A DNA stretch of 64,000 nucleotides from Bacteroidota bacterium (GTDB taxonomy: Bacteria; Bacteroidota; Bacteroidia; B-17B0; Aurantibacillaceae), in contig JAUXZS010000020.1 in NCBI GenBank assembly GCA_030692515.1, positions 496,001-560,000 of the forward strand, read 5' to 3'. Made by a program: the position numbers and the translations under genes. The notes below the pieces were generated by a model. It saw nothing but the letters and a program-made list of their open reading frames with translations. It was not told the DNA's origin and did not search any database. Numbering within the stretch: the first letter of the stretch is position 1; every line of letters begins with the position of its first letter. This document shows, piece after piece, positions 1 through 7,794 of this stretch.

Positions 1-1
1 G

Positions 2-1384
2 GGCGAAGATATATCCGAAATTTTAAATTCTAAATTAGAAATTAAAAATGATAACACTTCAATTAAAAATGAAAGTATGTCTTCTAAAAACGAAGGCACG
101 CATTTAACATCTAACATTCAAAATTTAACATTACCCAAAAGTATTGAAGTGGTGCGTATGCCAAAGTTAAGTGATACGATGACGGATGGTGTTGTTGCAA
201 AATGGCATAAAAAAGTTGGCGATAAAGTTAAAAGTGGAGATTTATTGGCAGATATTGAAACCGATAAAGCAACTATGGAATTTGAATCTTTTCAAGATGG
301 TGTGTTAATGCACATTGGTGTTGAAGAAGGAAAAAGTGTTCCGGTTGATAGCGTTTTAGCAATACTAGGTAAGGGTGATGAGAATATGAAGGATGTTTTA
401 TCTTCCGTAAACTCTACTCCTAATAAAGGAGCTAAACTGGAAGAGACTAAAACTGCTACAAGTTCAACAGCGACTCCAACAAAAGCTGCTGTCAGTTCGA
501 GCGTAGTCGATAACAATTCGTCTAACGATGGTGGAAGAATAAAAGCTTCTCCTCTTGCAAAAGCTTTAGCAAAAGAAAAAGGAATTGATTTAAGCAAAGT
601 AAAAGGCACCGCTGATAACGGAAGAATTACAAAAGCAGATATCGAAAATTATAAACCTTCAGCTGCTTCTTCAAAAGGTGGTTCTTCATTTGTTACGGGC
701 GCAGAAAGTTTTGTGGATGAACCAGTTTCTCAAATGAGAAAAGTAATTGCAAAACGTTTGTTAGAAAGTACAAATGGTGCTCCTGCATTTTATTTAAATA
801 TAGAGTGTGATATGGATAATGCTATTGCTTCTCGCAATTCTATTAATGCAATTCCTGATACAAAAATTTCATTCAACGATTTAGTTATCAAAGCCTGTGC
901 TGCTGCCTTACGCAAACATCCTCGTGTAAACACTTCTTGGATGGGCGATAAAATTCGTTCATACGGTCACATTCACATTGGTGTTGCTGTTGCAGTTGAA
1001 GATGGTTTATTAGTTCCTGTAATTCGTTTTGCAGATCAAAAATCTTTATCACAAATTTCTTCTGAAGTAAAAGATTTAGGTAAACGCGCAAAAGAAAAAA
1101 AATTACAACCTTCTGATTGGGAAGGAAATACTTTTACAGTTTCTAATTTAGGAATGTTTGGTATCGAATCTTTCACATCTATTATCAATACTCCTGAATC
1201 ATGTATTTTATCTGTTGGTGCAATTAGACAAGTGCCTGTTGTAAAAAATAACATGGTTGTGCCAGGTAATGTTATGATGTTGACTTTAGCATGCGATCAT
1301 AGAACTGTTGATGGCGCTACTGGAGCAGCATTTTTGCAAACGCTTAAAGGCTTTATAGAAAACCCTGTAACAATTTTAGTTTAA
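2..1384 (+). CDS. Dihydrolipoamide acetyltransferase (E2) of pyruvate dehydrogenase complex, 5' end outside window
   Basis: Transfers acetyl groups from the E1-bound intermediate to CoA via lipoyl-lysine arms. The frame is open from base 2, and the residues before the first internal ATG (77) read GEDISEIL, the usual end of a lipoyl domain, so the protein starts left of the window and has at least two lipoyl domains. Counting from that ATG, a complete lipoyl domain spans about 24-105 with the lipoyl lysine near 64 (ETDKAT), a peripheral subunit-binding domain lies about 157-190 (ASPLAKALA...), and the catalytic domain ends with the HxxxDG motif (DHRTVDG, His near 407). Ala/Ser/Thr/Pro-rich linkers separate the domains. 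E2 is certain; pyruvate rather than another 2-oxoacid as substrate is inferred from the ETDKATMEFE and DHRTVDG style. Confidence 0.93.
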   Translation, partial: GEDISEILNSKLEIKNDNTSIKNESMSSKNEGTHLTSNIQNLTLPKSIEVVRMPKLSDTMTDGVVAKWHKKVGDKVKSGDLLADIETDKATMEFESFQDGVLMHIGVEEGKSVPVDSVLAILGKGDENMKDVLSSVNSTPNKGAKLEETKTATSSTATPTKAAVSSSVVDNNSSNDGGRIKASPLAKALAKEKGIDLSKVKGTADNGRITKADIENYKPSAASSKGGSSFVTGAESFVDEPVSQMRKVIAKRLLESTNGAPAFYLNIECDMDNAIASRNSINAIPDTKISFNDLVIKACAAALRKHPRVNTSWMGDKIRSYGHIHIGVAVAVEDGLLVPVIRFADQKSLSQISSEVKDLGKRAKEKKLQPSDWEGNTFTVSNLGMFGIESFTSIINTPESCILSVGAIRQVPVVKNNMVVPGNVMMLTLACDHRTVDGATGAAFLQTLKGFIENPVTILV

Positions 1385-1399
1385 TCTTAATAAAAAAAA

Positions 1400-3151
1400 A
1401 TGAAAAAAAATTTATTAATTCTAGCGACGATATTCCTGTTTTTACAAAACTCGGTTGTTGCACAATGTATATCAATTACGTGTCCATCAAACATTTCAAT
1501 GTCAAGTGCTTTAAACTCTTGCTCTTCAACAGTAAATTATTCTGCTCCAGTAGTAATAAATAATTGCTCTTCAAATTCATTTACTTTTTCTTACACAGGA
1601 GGTACGCAAACTTTTATTGTACCAAATGGTGTAACCAATTTAACAATGGAAGCTTGGGGTGCTCAAGGAGGTGCTAATTGGGTTAATAATACAAACTTTG
1701 GCGGCTACTCAAAAGGAGATTTTTCTGTAACACCTGGTCAAACTTTAACTATATATGTTGGAGGTCAAGCTACATCAACAATTGGCGGTTATAATGGTGG
1801 CGGAATAGGCGAAGGACTGGGCAAAGGTGGAGGTGGTGCTTCTGATGTTAGGATAGCAAGTTTTACTTTAAATGACAGAGTAATTGTTGCTGGCGGTGGC
1901 GGTGGTGCTGGTTACTGGAGCTCTCTTCATGTTGTTGGTGGTATTGGTGGAGGTTTAATTGGTGGTGATGGTTATAGAGACACTCCTGCAAATCCGGGTG
2001 GTCAAGGCGGAACACAAACCGGTAGCGGAAATGGAACTTGTGTATCTTTAAATAACCCAGCTATGGCTGGTGGTTTTGGTTTTGGAGGAAATGTTTCGGG
2101 TTGCGGTTGCGAAGGATACGGCGGCGGCGGTGGATGGTACGGTGGTGCTGGCAGCGGTAATTGCAGAGGCGGCGGTGGCGGAAGCGGTTATTTATTACCT
2201 TCTGCAACTAACACTTTATTTACAAGCGGTGTAACAGTAGGTAACGGAAAAGTAATTTTAACTTATTTCAATACTTCTACTTATACTACTTCTTTAGTTG
2301 CAGGTTTGGCAAGTGGCTCTAGCTTCCCTAACGGAACAACGGTACAAACATTTTCTGTTGTTGATAATAATTTAAATTCAAATTCTTGTTCGTTTTCTGT
2401 AACTATAAATGATGTGCAAACACCTACTATTGTTTGTCCAACAAATTATACTTCTTGTGCAACTTCTGTAAATTCAATATCTCCCGTTTCTGTTTTGGAT
2501 AATTGTTCTGCTACTGTAACTTATAGTTTAAGTGGTGCTACCACTGGAACTGGTGTAACATCTGCTAACGGCGTTTTTAACCTTGGCGTTACAAATGTAT
2601 ATTACACAGCTGCCGATCCTTCTGGAAATTCTGCTTCGTGTAATTTTAGTCTTACTGTAAATATTTCACCAACTGTAAATATTGCAAGCAGCAATTCTTT
2701 AATTTGTTCAGGTCAATCTGTAACATTAACTGCTTCAACAAGTACAGATGTTACATCATATAGTTGGACGCCAACTTCAACAATCAATCCAATTGTGGTT
2801 ACGCCTACTGTTACAAGTACCTACTCTCTTTTAGTAACTAATAGTGCTAATGGATGCTCAAGTTCAACCAACATTACTCAAAATGTTAGTGCTTGTACAG
2901 GATTAATTAATCAAAACAAAAGCGCTTTTAAATTATCCGTTTTCCCTAATCCAAATAAAGGAAGTTTTATAATTTCTGTAAGTGATAATGCTGAATTACA
3001 AATATTAAATGCTTTAGGCCAAGTTGTTTTAAGCAAAATTTTTGAAATTGGCGAAAACGAAGTAGACCTAAAAACACAACCAAACGGTTTGTATTTTGCC
3101 GTTGTAAAAATTAACGAAAATTTTTATTTCGAGAAAATAATTAAACAATAA
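1400..3151 (+). CDS. Secreted HYR/glycine-rich protein with type IX secretion sorting domain
   Basis: 583 aa, exported. An N-terminal signal peptide (about 1-21, ending VVAQ) is followed by an HYR-like module that starts near residue 26, is interrupted after NNCSS (about 58) by a glycine-rich domain (about 59-291, rich in GGGG runs and with the WGAQGG start typical of such domains), and resumes with the FPNGTT...FSV...NSNSCSFSVTI signature (about 292-338). A second uninterrupted HYR domain (about 340-425), a PKD/Ig-like stretch and a C-terminal type A sorting domain (VFPNPNKGSF, last about 70 residues) follow. The sorting domain directs export by the type IX system and cleavage at the surface. 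Function is unknown, adhesin-like by architecture. It lies 15 bp after the E2 gene and is followed by a terminator. Confidence 0.85.
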   Translation: MKKNLLILATIFLFLQNSVVAQCISITCPSNISMSSALNSCSSTVNYSAPVVINNCSSNSFTFSYTGGTQTFIVPNGVTNLTMEAWGAQGGANWVNNTNFGGYSKGDFSVTPGQTLTIYVGGQATSTIGGYNGGGIGEGLGKGGGGASDVRIASFTLNDRVIVAGGGGGAGYWSSLHVVGGIGGGLIGGDGYRDTPANPGGQGGTQTGSGNGTCVSLNNPAMAGGFGFGGNVSGCGCEGYGGGGGWYGGAGSGNCRGGGGGSGYLLPSATNTLFTSGVTVGNGKVILTYFNTSTYTTSLVAGLASGSSFPNGTTVQTFSVVDNNLNSNSCSFSVTINDVQTPTIVCPTNYTSCATSVNSISPVSVLDNCSATVTYSLSGATTGTGVTSANGVFNLGVTNVYYTAADPSGNSASCNFSLTVNISPTVNIASSNSLICSGQSVTLTASTSTDVTSYSWTPTSTINPIVVTPTVTSTYSLLVTNSANGCSSSTNITQNVSACTGLINQNKSAFKLSVFPNPNKGSFIISVSDNAELQILNALGQVVLSKIFEIGENEVDLKTQPNGLYFAVVKINENFYFEKIIKQ

Positions 3152-3165
3152 CCAATGCTTATTTG

Positions 3166-3201
3166 AAAAAAAAGTCCCTATATAACGGGACTTTTTTTTT
3201 A
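3166..3201 (+). terminator. Rho-independent terminator after the type IX-secreted protein gene
   Basis: AAGTCCC (3172-3178) pairs with GGGACTT (3187-3193) across an 8-base loop; an A-run precedes and a run of ten T follows. It sits 15 bases past the stop codon. Confidence 0.85.
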
Positions 3202-3227
3202 TAAAAATTTAAAATTCAAATTACATT

Positions 3228-3983
3228 ATGGAACCATTTGTAAAATCAGAAATTAAAAACGGAATAGGAACAATTACTTTTTTTCATCCTCAAAGTAATT
3301 CAATGCCAGGCACACAATTACGTAATCTTGCAGCCGAAATTGAAAAACTTGGCAAAGATGCTACTGCAAAAGTGATTGTTTTAAAAAGCGAAGGCGATAA
3401 AGCATTTTGTGCTGGCGCAAGTTTTGACGAATTAATTTCTATTAAAGATATTGATACCGGTTTAAAATTTTTCTCAGGCTTTGCAATGGTAATTAATGCC
3501 ATGCGCAAAGCACCCAAATTTATTATTGCTCGCGTGCAAGGTAAAGCTGTTGGTGGTGGTGTTGGTATTGCTTCTAGTGCTGATTATACCTTTGCTATTG
3601 ATGCCGCTTCAATTAAATTAAGCGAGTTAGCAGTTGGTATTGGTCCGTTTGTTGTTGGCCCTGCAGTTGAGCGTAAGGTTGGAACTTCTGCTTTTTGTCA
3701 GTTAACAATTAATGCTACCGAATGGCAAACAGCGCAATGGGCAAAAGAAAAAGGTTTGTATGCTGAATTATTTTCTACCATTGAAGACATGGATAAAGGC
3801 ATTGATGCTCTTTCAACTAAATTAGCAACTAGTAATCCTGAAGCTATGAGCATGCTTAAAAAAGTAATGTGGCAAGGAACAGAAAATTGGGATACACTTT
3901 TAGTTGAACGCGCGGGAATGAGCGGCACCTTAGTATTAAGCGAGTTTACAATTAATGCGATAAATAAGTTTAAGGGAAAATAA
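3228..3983 (+). CDS. Enoyl-CoA hydratase/isomerase (crotonase) family protein
   Basis: 251 aa, the usual length of a soluble crotonase. The family pattern is visible: a CAGASFDEL oxyanion-hole segment (about 64-72), the GKAVGGGVGIASSADYTFA segment (about 105-123) giving the second oxyanion-hole glycine, and SELAVGIGP (about 132-140), where the Glu aligns with the first catalytic glutamate of crotonases. I could not place the second catalytic Glu confidently, so the exact reaction (hydration, isomerisation or methylglutaconyl-CoA hydration) is open. It stands alone between two terminators, so it is probably a single-gene transcript, and the context does not name a pathway. Confidence 0.85.
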   Translation: MEPFVKSEIKNGIGTITFFHPQSNSMPGTQLRNLAAEIEKLGKDATAKVIVLKSEGDKAFCAGASFDELISIKDIDTGLKFFSGFAMVINAMRKAPKFIIARVQGKAVGGGVGIASSADYTFAIDAASIKLSELAVGIGPFVVGPAVERKVGTSAFCQLTINATEWQTAQWAKEKGLYAELFSTIEDMDKGIDALSTKLATSNPEAMSMLKKVMWQGTENWDTLLVERAGMSGTLVLSEFTINAINKFKGK

Positions 3984-4014
3984 AAAAACGCCTTTATATA
4001 CGGCGTTTTTTTAT
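3983..4014. terminator. Bidirectional terminator between the crotonase gene and a convergent lipoprotein gene
   Basis: AAAAAACGCC (3984-3992 region) pairs with GGCGTTTTTT (4002-4012 region) around a TTTATATAC loop. A-run and T-run flank the stem on both sides, so it can stop transcription from either of the two convergent genes. Confidence 0.8.
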
Positions 4015-4037
4015 TAATCTACATTATTTTCTATTGT

Positions 4038-5015
4038 TTAATACATAGGCTTCAAACCTCTTAAACCCATATCCACAACCGTTTCTCCAATCTCTGGTTG
4101 AAACAAGCCGTCATAGGTTAATTCTTTCCACTCAAAACTTTTGTTAGTTGATAGTGATACTGTAATAATAATATCTTGGGTTTCGCTTCCTGTAATTGTA
4201 AGTGGCGCTCCAACGGTTTGATTTGCATTAGTTACAAACTCTCCAGTTACTAAACAGCTTCCTGCAGGTATCGGAGAATTTGCATTGTTTGGATTAACAA
4301 CCGTAGTTTGGGGTGCTTGCCCTTCTGATTTAACTTCTGTACTTAAAACATTGGCGTAAAAACCCCAATAACCTTGTAATTTATTGCCGGCCCCATTTAA
4401 TGTTGGTGTCATTACCGCATTATGCATTTTATATTTTGTTAGGTAAGTGTTAAAACCAACAAAGGATGCAATAGTGCCATTGATAACTCCCGCAGATGTT
4501 GTTTTTATTTTAATGTCATAATTTTGGTAGGCTAAAGAAACTCTTAACCATTTATATGTTCCAGGTGTAACGCTGGCAATTGGTACAGAAAAAAATACGT
4601 CGCCATCTTTTGCAACAACCGATTTACAAAAAACAATTGCAGTACTTCCACCACACATAGTTTCTTCAGCTTTATATAAAACTTTTCCTTGTCCAACTGC
4701 CGTAAAATCATTTTGGGCCATTTCAATATAATGTGCGCTTAAGCCATTAAAAACCGGAGATTGCGCAGCATTTGTACTTGGAATAGTACTAGCTAATCCT
4801 AAATTATTTAATCTTATTTGAGTGCTATCAAATTTAAATTTAAAAACCAATTTTGGTCCTGTTGCAGAACTTGTCCAAACAGTATCTGGAAAACTACAAG
4901 TTGGACAACTAACTGTAGGCGTTGGATTAGGTGTTGGCTCTTCCACAACAGTTTCTTTCTTTTTACAAGAAATAAAAATTAATAAAAATAGCGAGGTAAT
5001 AAATAGATTCTTCAT
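4038..5015 (-). CDS. Hypothetical lipoprotein
   Basis: 325 aa. The N-terminus is a lipoprotein signal: positively charged start, hydrophobic core and a lipobox ending at Cys17 (IFISC), followed by KKKE and a short Pro/Thr linker (PTPNPTPT), then a CPTC pair. The remainder is beta-rich with Asn/Thr/Gly and no motif that I recognise. It is probably anchored in the outer or inner membrane facing the periplasm or the surface. It is divergent from the dtd gene with only 30 bp between the starts, so the two promoters are back to back. Function unknown. Confidence 0.75.
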   Translation of the reverse strand: MKNLFITSLFLLIFISCKKKETVVEEPTPNPTPTVSCPTCSFPDTVWTSSATGPKLVFKFKFDSTQIRLNNLGLASTIPSTNAAQSPVFNGLSAHYIEMAQNDFTAVGQGKVLYKAEETMCGGSTAIVFCKSVVAKDGDVFFSVPIASVTPGTYKWLRVSLAYQNYDIKIKTTSAGVINGTIASFVGFNTYLTKYKMHNAVMTPTLNGAGNKLQGYWGFYANVLSTEVKSEGQAPQTTVVNPNNANSPIPAGSCLVTGEFVTNANQTVGAPLTITGSETQDIIITVSLSTNKSFEWKELTYDGLFQPEIGETVVDMGLRGLKPMY

Positions 5016-5021
5016 TTTAGT

Positions 5022-5029
5022 TATTTTTG
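5022..5029 (+). promoter_or_regulatory. Candidate -7 box for dtd
   Basis: TATTTTTG is an exact match to the Bacteroidota -7 consensus TAnnTTTG, 16 bases before the dtd ATG. No clear -33 TTTG is seen at the expected distance, so this is a moderate call. Confidence 0.4.
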
Positions 5030-5030
5030 T

Positions 5031-5038
5031 TAAAGATA
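5031..5038 (-). promoter_or_regulatory. Candidate -7 box for the divergent lipoprotein gene
   Basis: The minus strand reads TATCTTTA (7 of 8 to TAnnTTTG), 15 bases before the lipoprotein ATG. It directly abuts the dtd box on the other strand, so the two promoters would compete for polymerase. Confidence 0.35.
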
Positions 5039-5045
5039 AAAAATT

Positions 5046-5498
5046 ATGCGCATAGTTTTACAAAGAGTACAAAAAGCAATTGTTAATATTGAGAATAAGC
5101 TATACTCCTCTATTGGTAGAGGATACTTTCTTTTAGTGGGGATAGAAAATGAAGATACTCATGAAGATATTATGTGGCTAGTTTCTAAAATTTTGGGACT
5201 GCGTATTTTTGCAGATGAAGAAGGAAAAATGAATTTGGACATTAAACAAATTGATGGCGAAATTTTAATTGTGAGTCAATTTACACTACATGCTTCAACA
5301 AAAAAAGGTAACCGCCCGTCTTTTATTAAAGCCGCCAGACCAGAAGTTGCAATTCCTTTATATGAAAAATTTATTGAAGAAATAGATAAACTAAACCAAA
5401 AATCTCCTAAAACAGGGGTTTTTGGAGCAGATATGCAAATAGAATTGATTAATGATGGACCAGTAACAATTATTTTAGATAGTAAAAACAAAGAATAA
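5046..5498 (+). CDS. dtd: D-aminoacyl-tRNA deacylase
   Basis: 150 aa, the normal size of DTD. It hydrolyses D-amino acids (classically D-Tyr) and glycine mischarged on tRNA, as a cytoplasmic homodimer. The N-terminal MRIVLQRV strand, the catalytic SQFTLHAS motif (about 77-84) and the C-terminal NDGPVTIILDS motif carrying the cross-subunit Gly-cisPro element (here GP) are all present. It begins a plus-strand run with pyrR, a DinB-fold gene and pyrB, 32 bp before pyrR. Confidence 0.95.
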   Translation: MRIVLQRVQKAIVNIENKLYSSIGRGYFLLVGIENEDTHEDIMWLVSKILGLRIFADEEGKMNLDIKQIDGEILIVSQFTLHASTKKGNRPSFIKAARPEVAIPLYEKFIEEIDKLNQKSPKTGVFGADMQIELINDGPVTIILDSKNKE

Positions 5499-5502
5499 TT
5501 TT

Positions 5503-5510
5503 TATCTTTA
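5503..5510 (+). promoter_or_regulatory. Candidate -7 box for pyrR
   Basis: TATCTTTA lies 20 bases before the GTG start of pyrR and 4 bases past the dtd stop. It matches TAnnTTTG at 7 of 8 positions; the same octamer precedes several other genes here. Confidence 0.35.
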
Positions 5511-5530
5511 AAATCTAATACCATAATAAA

Positions 5531-6064
5531 GTGCAACCAAAAATTTTATTAGAAAAAAATCAGTTCGACGTTAAAATAAAACGTTTATGTCATCAATTAA
5601 TCGAGGCGCACAATGATTTTAGCGATACCGTTATTATTGGTCTACAGCCACGAGGAATTTTTCTCGCAAAGCGTATTCAAAAAGAACTTCAAAGTATTTT
5701 GAAAAATAAAAACATACATTGTGGTACATTAGACATTACATTTCACAGAGATGATTTTAGAACAAAAGAACTCATACCCAACCCAACAAACATTGATTTT
5801 ACAATAGAAGACAAGAACGTTGTTTTAGTGGACGATGTTTTATTTACAGGAAGAACAATTAGAGCCGGCTTAGATGCTATGCTTGCTTTTGGAAGACCAA
5901 AAGATGTTGAATTACTTGTGTTAGTGGATAGAAGACTTTCGAGACACGTTCCTATACAAGCAAAATATATTGGCATTACAATAGATTCTATTGCTTCGCA
6001 AAACGTAAAAGTAGAATGGATGGAAACAGATGGGAAAGATAAAATAACTCTTTTTGATAAATAA
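5531..6064 (+). CDS. pyrR: PyrR family phosphoribosyltransferase (pyrimidine regulator/uracil phosphoribosyltransferase)
   Basis: 177 aa, typical PyrR length, read from a GTG start. The PRPP-binding loop VVLVDDVLFTGRTIRA (about 97-112) is the type I phosphoribosyltransferase signature, and VDRR followed by HVPIQAKYIG is PyrR-like. In other bacteria PyrR binds pyr mRNA and/or makes UMP from uracil; here pyrB lies 0.6 kb downstream in the same direction, supporting a pyrimidine role. I see no PyrR-type anti-antiterminator hairpin upstream, so RNA-binding control is not shown. The DinB-fold gene begins 2 bp after its stop. Confidence 0.9.
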   Translation: MQPKILLEKNQFDVKIKRLCHQLIEAHNDFSDTVIIGLQPRGIFLAKRIQKELQSILKNKNIHCGTLDITFHRDDFRTKELIPNPTNIDFTIEDKNVVLVDDVLFTGRTIRAGLDAMLAFGRPKDVELLVLVDRRLSRHVPIQAKYIGITIDSIASQNVKVEWMETDGKDKITLFDK

Positions 6065-6066
6065 TT

Positions 6067-6579
6067 ATGAGACCAAAAGAAAGCGAGCATCCCAAATATT
6101 ATAATTATTACATTGATCTTATAACGCAAGAAGATGTATTAAATGCATTAACCGAATCAAAAAAAACAACTTTAGATTTTATCGATACTATCCCTATTGA
6201 ATTAGCAAACTATGCTTATGCAGATTTGAAATGGACAGTTAAACAAGTTTTAATTCATTGTGTTGATACTGAAAGAATTTTTGCAACAAGGGCATTGGGC
6301 TTCGCAAGGGGAGATTCTCAAAAACCAAATTCATATGATGAAAATTCATATGCAGTAAATAGTCACGCAAATTTGCGTTCAATTACAGATATTTCAGAAG
6401 AATTTGAGGCAGTAAGAAACTCTACTATACTTTTATTTAAATCCTTCTCCTTCGAAACTTTAATGGCTAAAGGAGATACACCATCCGGCTTTGCTACAGT
6501 AAACTCAGTTGGATTTACAATTTGCGGCCACACCAATCATCATTTAAATATTATTAAAGAACGTTATCTAAAAAAATAA
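6067..6579 (+). CDS. DinB-superfamily (DinB_2-like) protein
   Basis: 170 aa. The protein resembles the four-helix, metal-binding DinB/YfiT family: a WTVKQVLIHCVDTER segment (about 58-72) carrying the first metal His in the second helix and a C-terminal GHTNHHLNIIKERY segment carrying the others. Members include thiol-dependent S-transferases and damage-inducible proteins of unknown activity; the sequence alone does not fix the substrate. It follows pyrR by 2 bp and so is probably co-transcribed with it, although no functional link to pyrimidine synthesis is known to me. Confidence 0.75.
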   Translation: MRPKESEHPKYYNYYIDLITQEDVLNALTESKKTTLDFIDTIPIELANYAYADLKWTVKQVLIHCVDTERIFATRALGFARGDSQKPNSYDENSYAVNSHANLRSITDISEEFEAVRNSTILLFKSFSFETLMAKGDTPSGFATVNSVGFTICGHTNHHLNIIKERYLKK

Positions 6580-6621
6580 TTTCGTAATTAAAAATTAAAA
6601 GCTACCTTTAGCTTTTGAATC

Positions 6622-6635
6622 CCGATAGCTATCGG
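6622..6635. repeat. Palindrome CCGATAGCTATCGG in the pyrB leader
   Basis: A perfect 14-base palindrome 18 bases before the pyrB ATG. The same core, extended to CCCGATAGCTATCGGG, recurs at 49178-49193, so it is an interspersed genomic word. As RNA it would form a short hairpin next to the pyrB start. Confidence 0.7.
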
Positions 6636-6653
6636 AACAGATTTCAAAAAAAA

Positions 6654-7580
6654 ATGAGCCACTTAAGCGTCAATCATCTCCTCGGAATAAAAAATCTCAC
6701 CAAGAACGACATTGAATTAATTTTAAGTACTGCTCAAAACTTTAAAGAAGTCATTAACCGTCCCATCAAGAAAGTACCTTCGTTAAGAGACATTACCATT
6801 GCCAATTTATTTTTCGAAAATTCAACACGCACGCGTTTATCTTTTGAGTTAGCTCAAAAACGTTTAAGTGCAGATACCATTAATTTTTCAGCATCCAACT
6901 CTTCTGTAAAAAAGGGGGAAACCTTAATAGATACAGTTAATAACATCTTAGCCATGAAAGTGGATATGATTGTGATGCGTCACGCAAGTGCTGGAGCAGC
7001 AGTGTTTTTATCTAAAAAAGTAAATGCAAAAATAATTAATGCTGGCGATGGCGCACACGAACATCCAACTCAAGCCTTATTAGATGCATTTTCAATACAA
7101 GAAAAATTAGGCGATTTAAAAGGTAAAAAAATTGTAATCGTAGGCGATATTTTACATTCACGTGTTGCGCTTTCAAATATTTTTTGCCTACAAAAATTAG
7201 GAGCCATTGTAAAAGTGTGCGGGCCATTAACCTTAATACCAAAACACATTCGCTCTTTAGGTGTTGAAGTTGAATTAGACCTTAAAAAAGCCCTTGAATG
7301 GTGCGATGTAGCAAATATGTTGCGCATTCAGTTAGAACGTCAGGATATTAAATACTTTCCAACGCTAAGAGAATACACTATGCTTTATGGCTTGGATAAA
7401 GAATTGTTAGATAGTCTTTCTAAAAAAATAATTGTAATGCACCCTGGCCCAATTAACAGAGGTGTAGAGATCACTAGCGATGTTGCAGATAGCAAACAAT
7501 CCATTATATTAGACCAAGTAGAAAATGGCGTTGCTGTTAGAATGGCTGTGATGTTTTTATTGGCTGGAAGACAGGGGTAA
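6654..7580 (+). CDS. pyrB: Aspartate carbamoyltransferase catalytic subunit
   Basis: 308 aa from the ATG at 6654. I prefer this start to the in-frame TTG at 6615 because the 13 extra residues are encoded by the palindrome region and family proteins begin close to the LLGIKNLTK segment. It condenses carbamoyl phosphate with aspartate, the committed step of pyrimidine synthesis. Carbamoyl-phosphate motif FFENSTRTRLSFE, the AHEHPTQALLDAF motif and the aspartate-binding HPGPINRGVEI segment are all intact. No regulatory pyrI follows. pyrR lies two genes upstream. Confidence 0.95.
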   Translation: MSHLSVNHLLGIKNLTKNDIELILSTAQNFKEVINRPIKKVPSLRDITIANLFFENSTRTRLSFELAQKRLSADTINFSASNSSVKKGETLIDTVNNILAMKVDMIVMRHASAGAAVFLSKKVNAKIINAGDGAHEHPTQALLDAFSIQEKLGDLKGKKIVIVGDILHSRVALSNIFCLQKLGAIVKVCGPLTLIPKHIRSLGVEVELDLKKALEWCDVANMLRIQLERQDIKYFPTLREYTMLYGLDKELLDSLSKKIIVMHPGPINRGVEITSDVADSKQSIILDQVENGVAVRMAVMFLLAGRQG

Positions 7581-7794
7581 AAGCCAGATCTATCCAAAAA
7601 TTTTAAACCACATAGTTCGCATAGGATTTTTATTTAATTCTCTAATAAAATTCGACCTAATAATGCTTCATTGCGAGGAGGAACGACGAATCAATCTCAA
7701 AAAATGTTCAAACTGTGTATGGGATTGCTTCGTTCCTCGCAATGACGGGCAGTTTAGAAAACGAATCTGTGAAATCTGCGGCAAAAAAATCAAA
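7581..7794. other. Intergenic region between pyrB and a convergent luxE-like gene
   Basis: About 214 bases containing no supported gene. The central part (7668-7745) is an inverted-repeat element, listed separately. An open frame crosses it by chance, but it is composed of the repeat and then antisense to the luxE-like gene. Confidence 0.7.
7668..7745. repeat. 78-bp inverted-repeat element (TCATTGCGAGG...CCTCGCAATGA)
   Basis: The ends are perfect 11-base inverted repeats, TCATTGCGAGG (7668-7678) and CCTCGCAATGA (7735-7745). The inner arms continue imperfectly (GGAACGACGAATCAATCTC against GGGATTGCTTCGTTCC). Related half-elements occur at 49137-49175. It behaves like a REP/MITE-type intergenic repeat and encodes nothing. 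Confidence 0.8.

Noticed and set aside
292-609. Open frame antisense to the E2 gene
   Set aside because: It is a shadow of the lipoyl-domain and linker codons, with low-complexity Ser/Leu composition and no recognisable family.
6615-6653. TTG start of pyrB giving 13 extra residues
   Set aside because: The added segment is encoded by a repetitive palindrome, and the ATG at 6654 begins the conserved protein.
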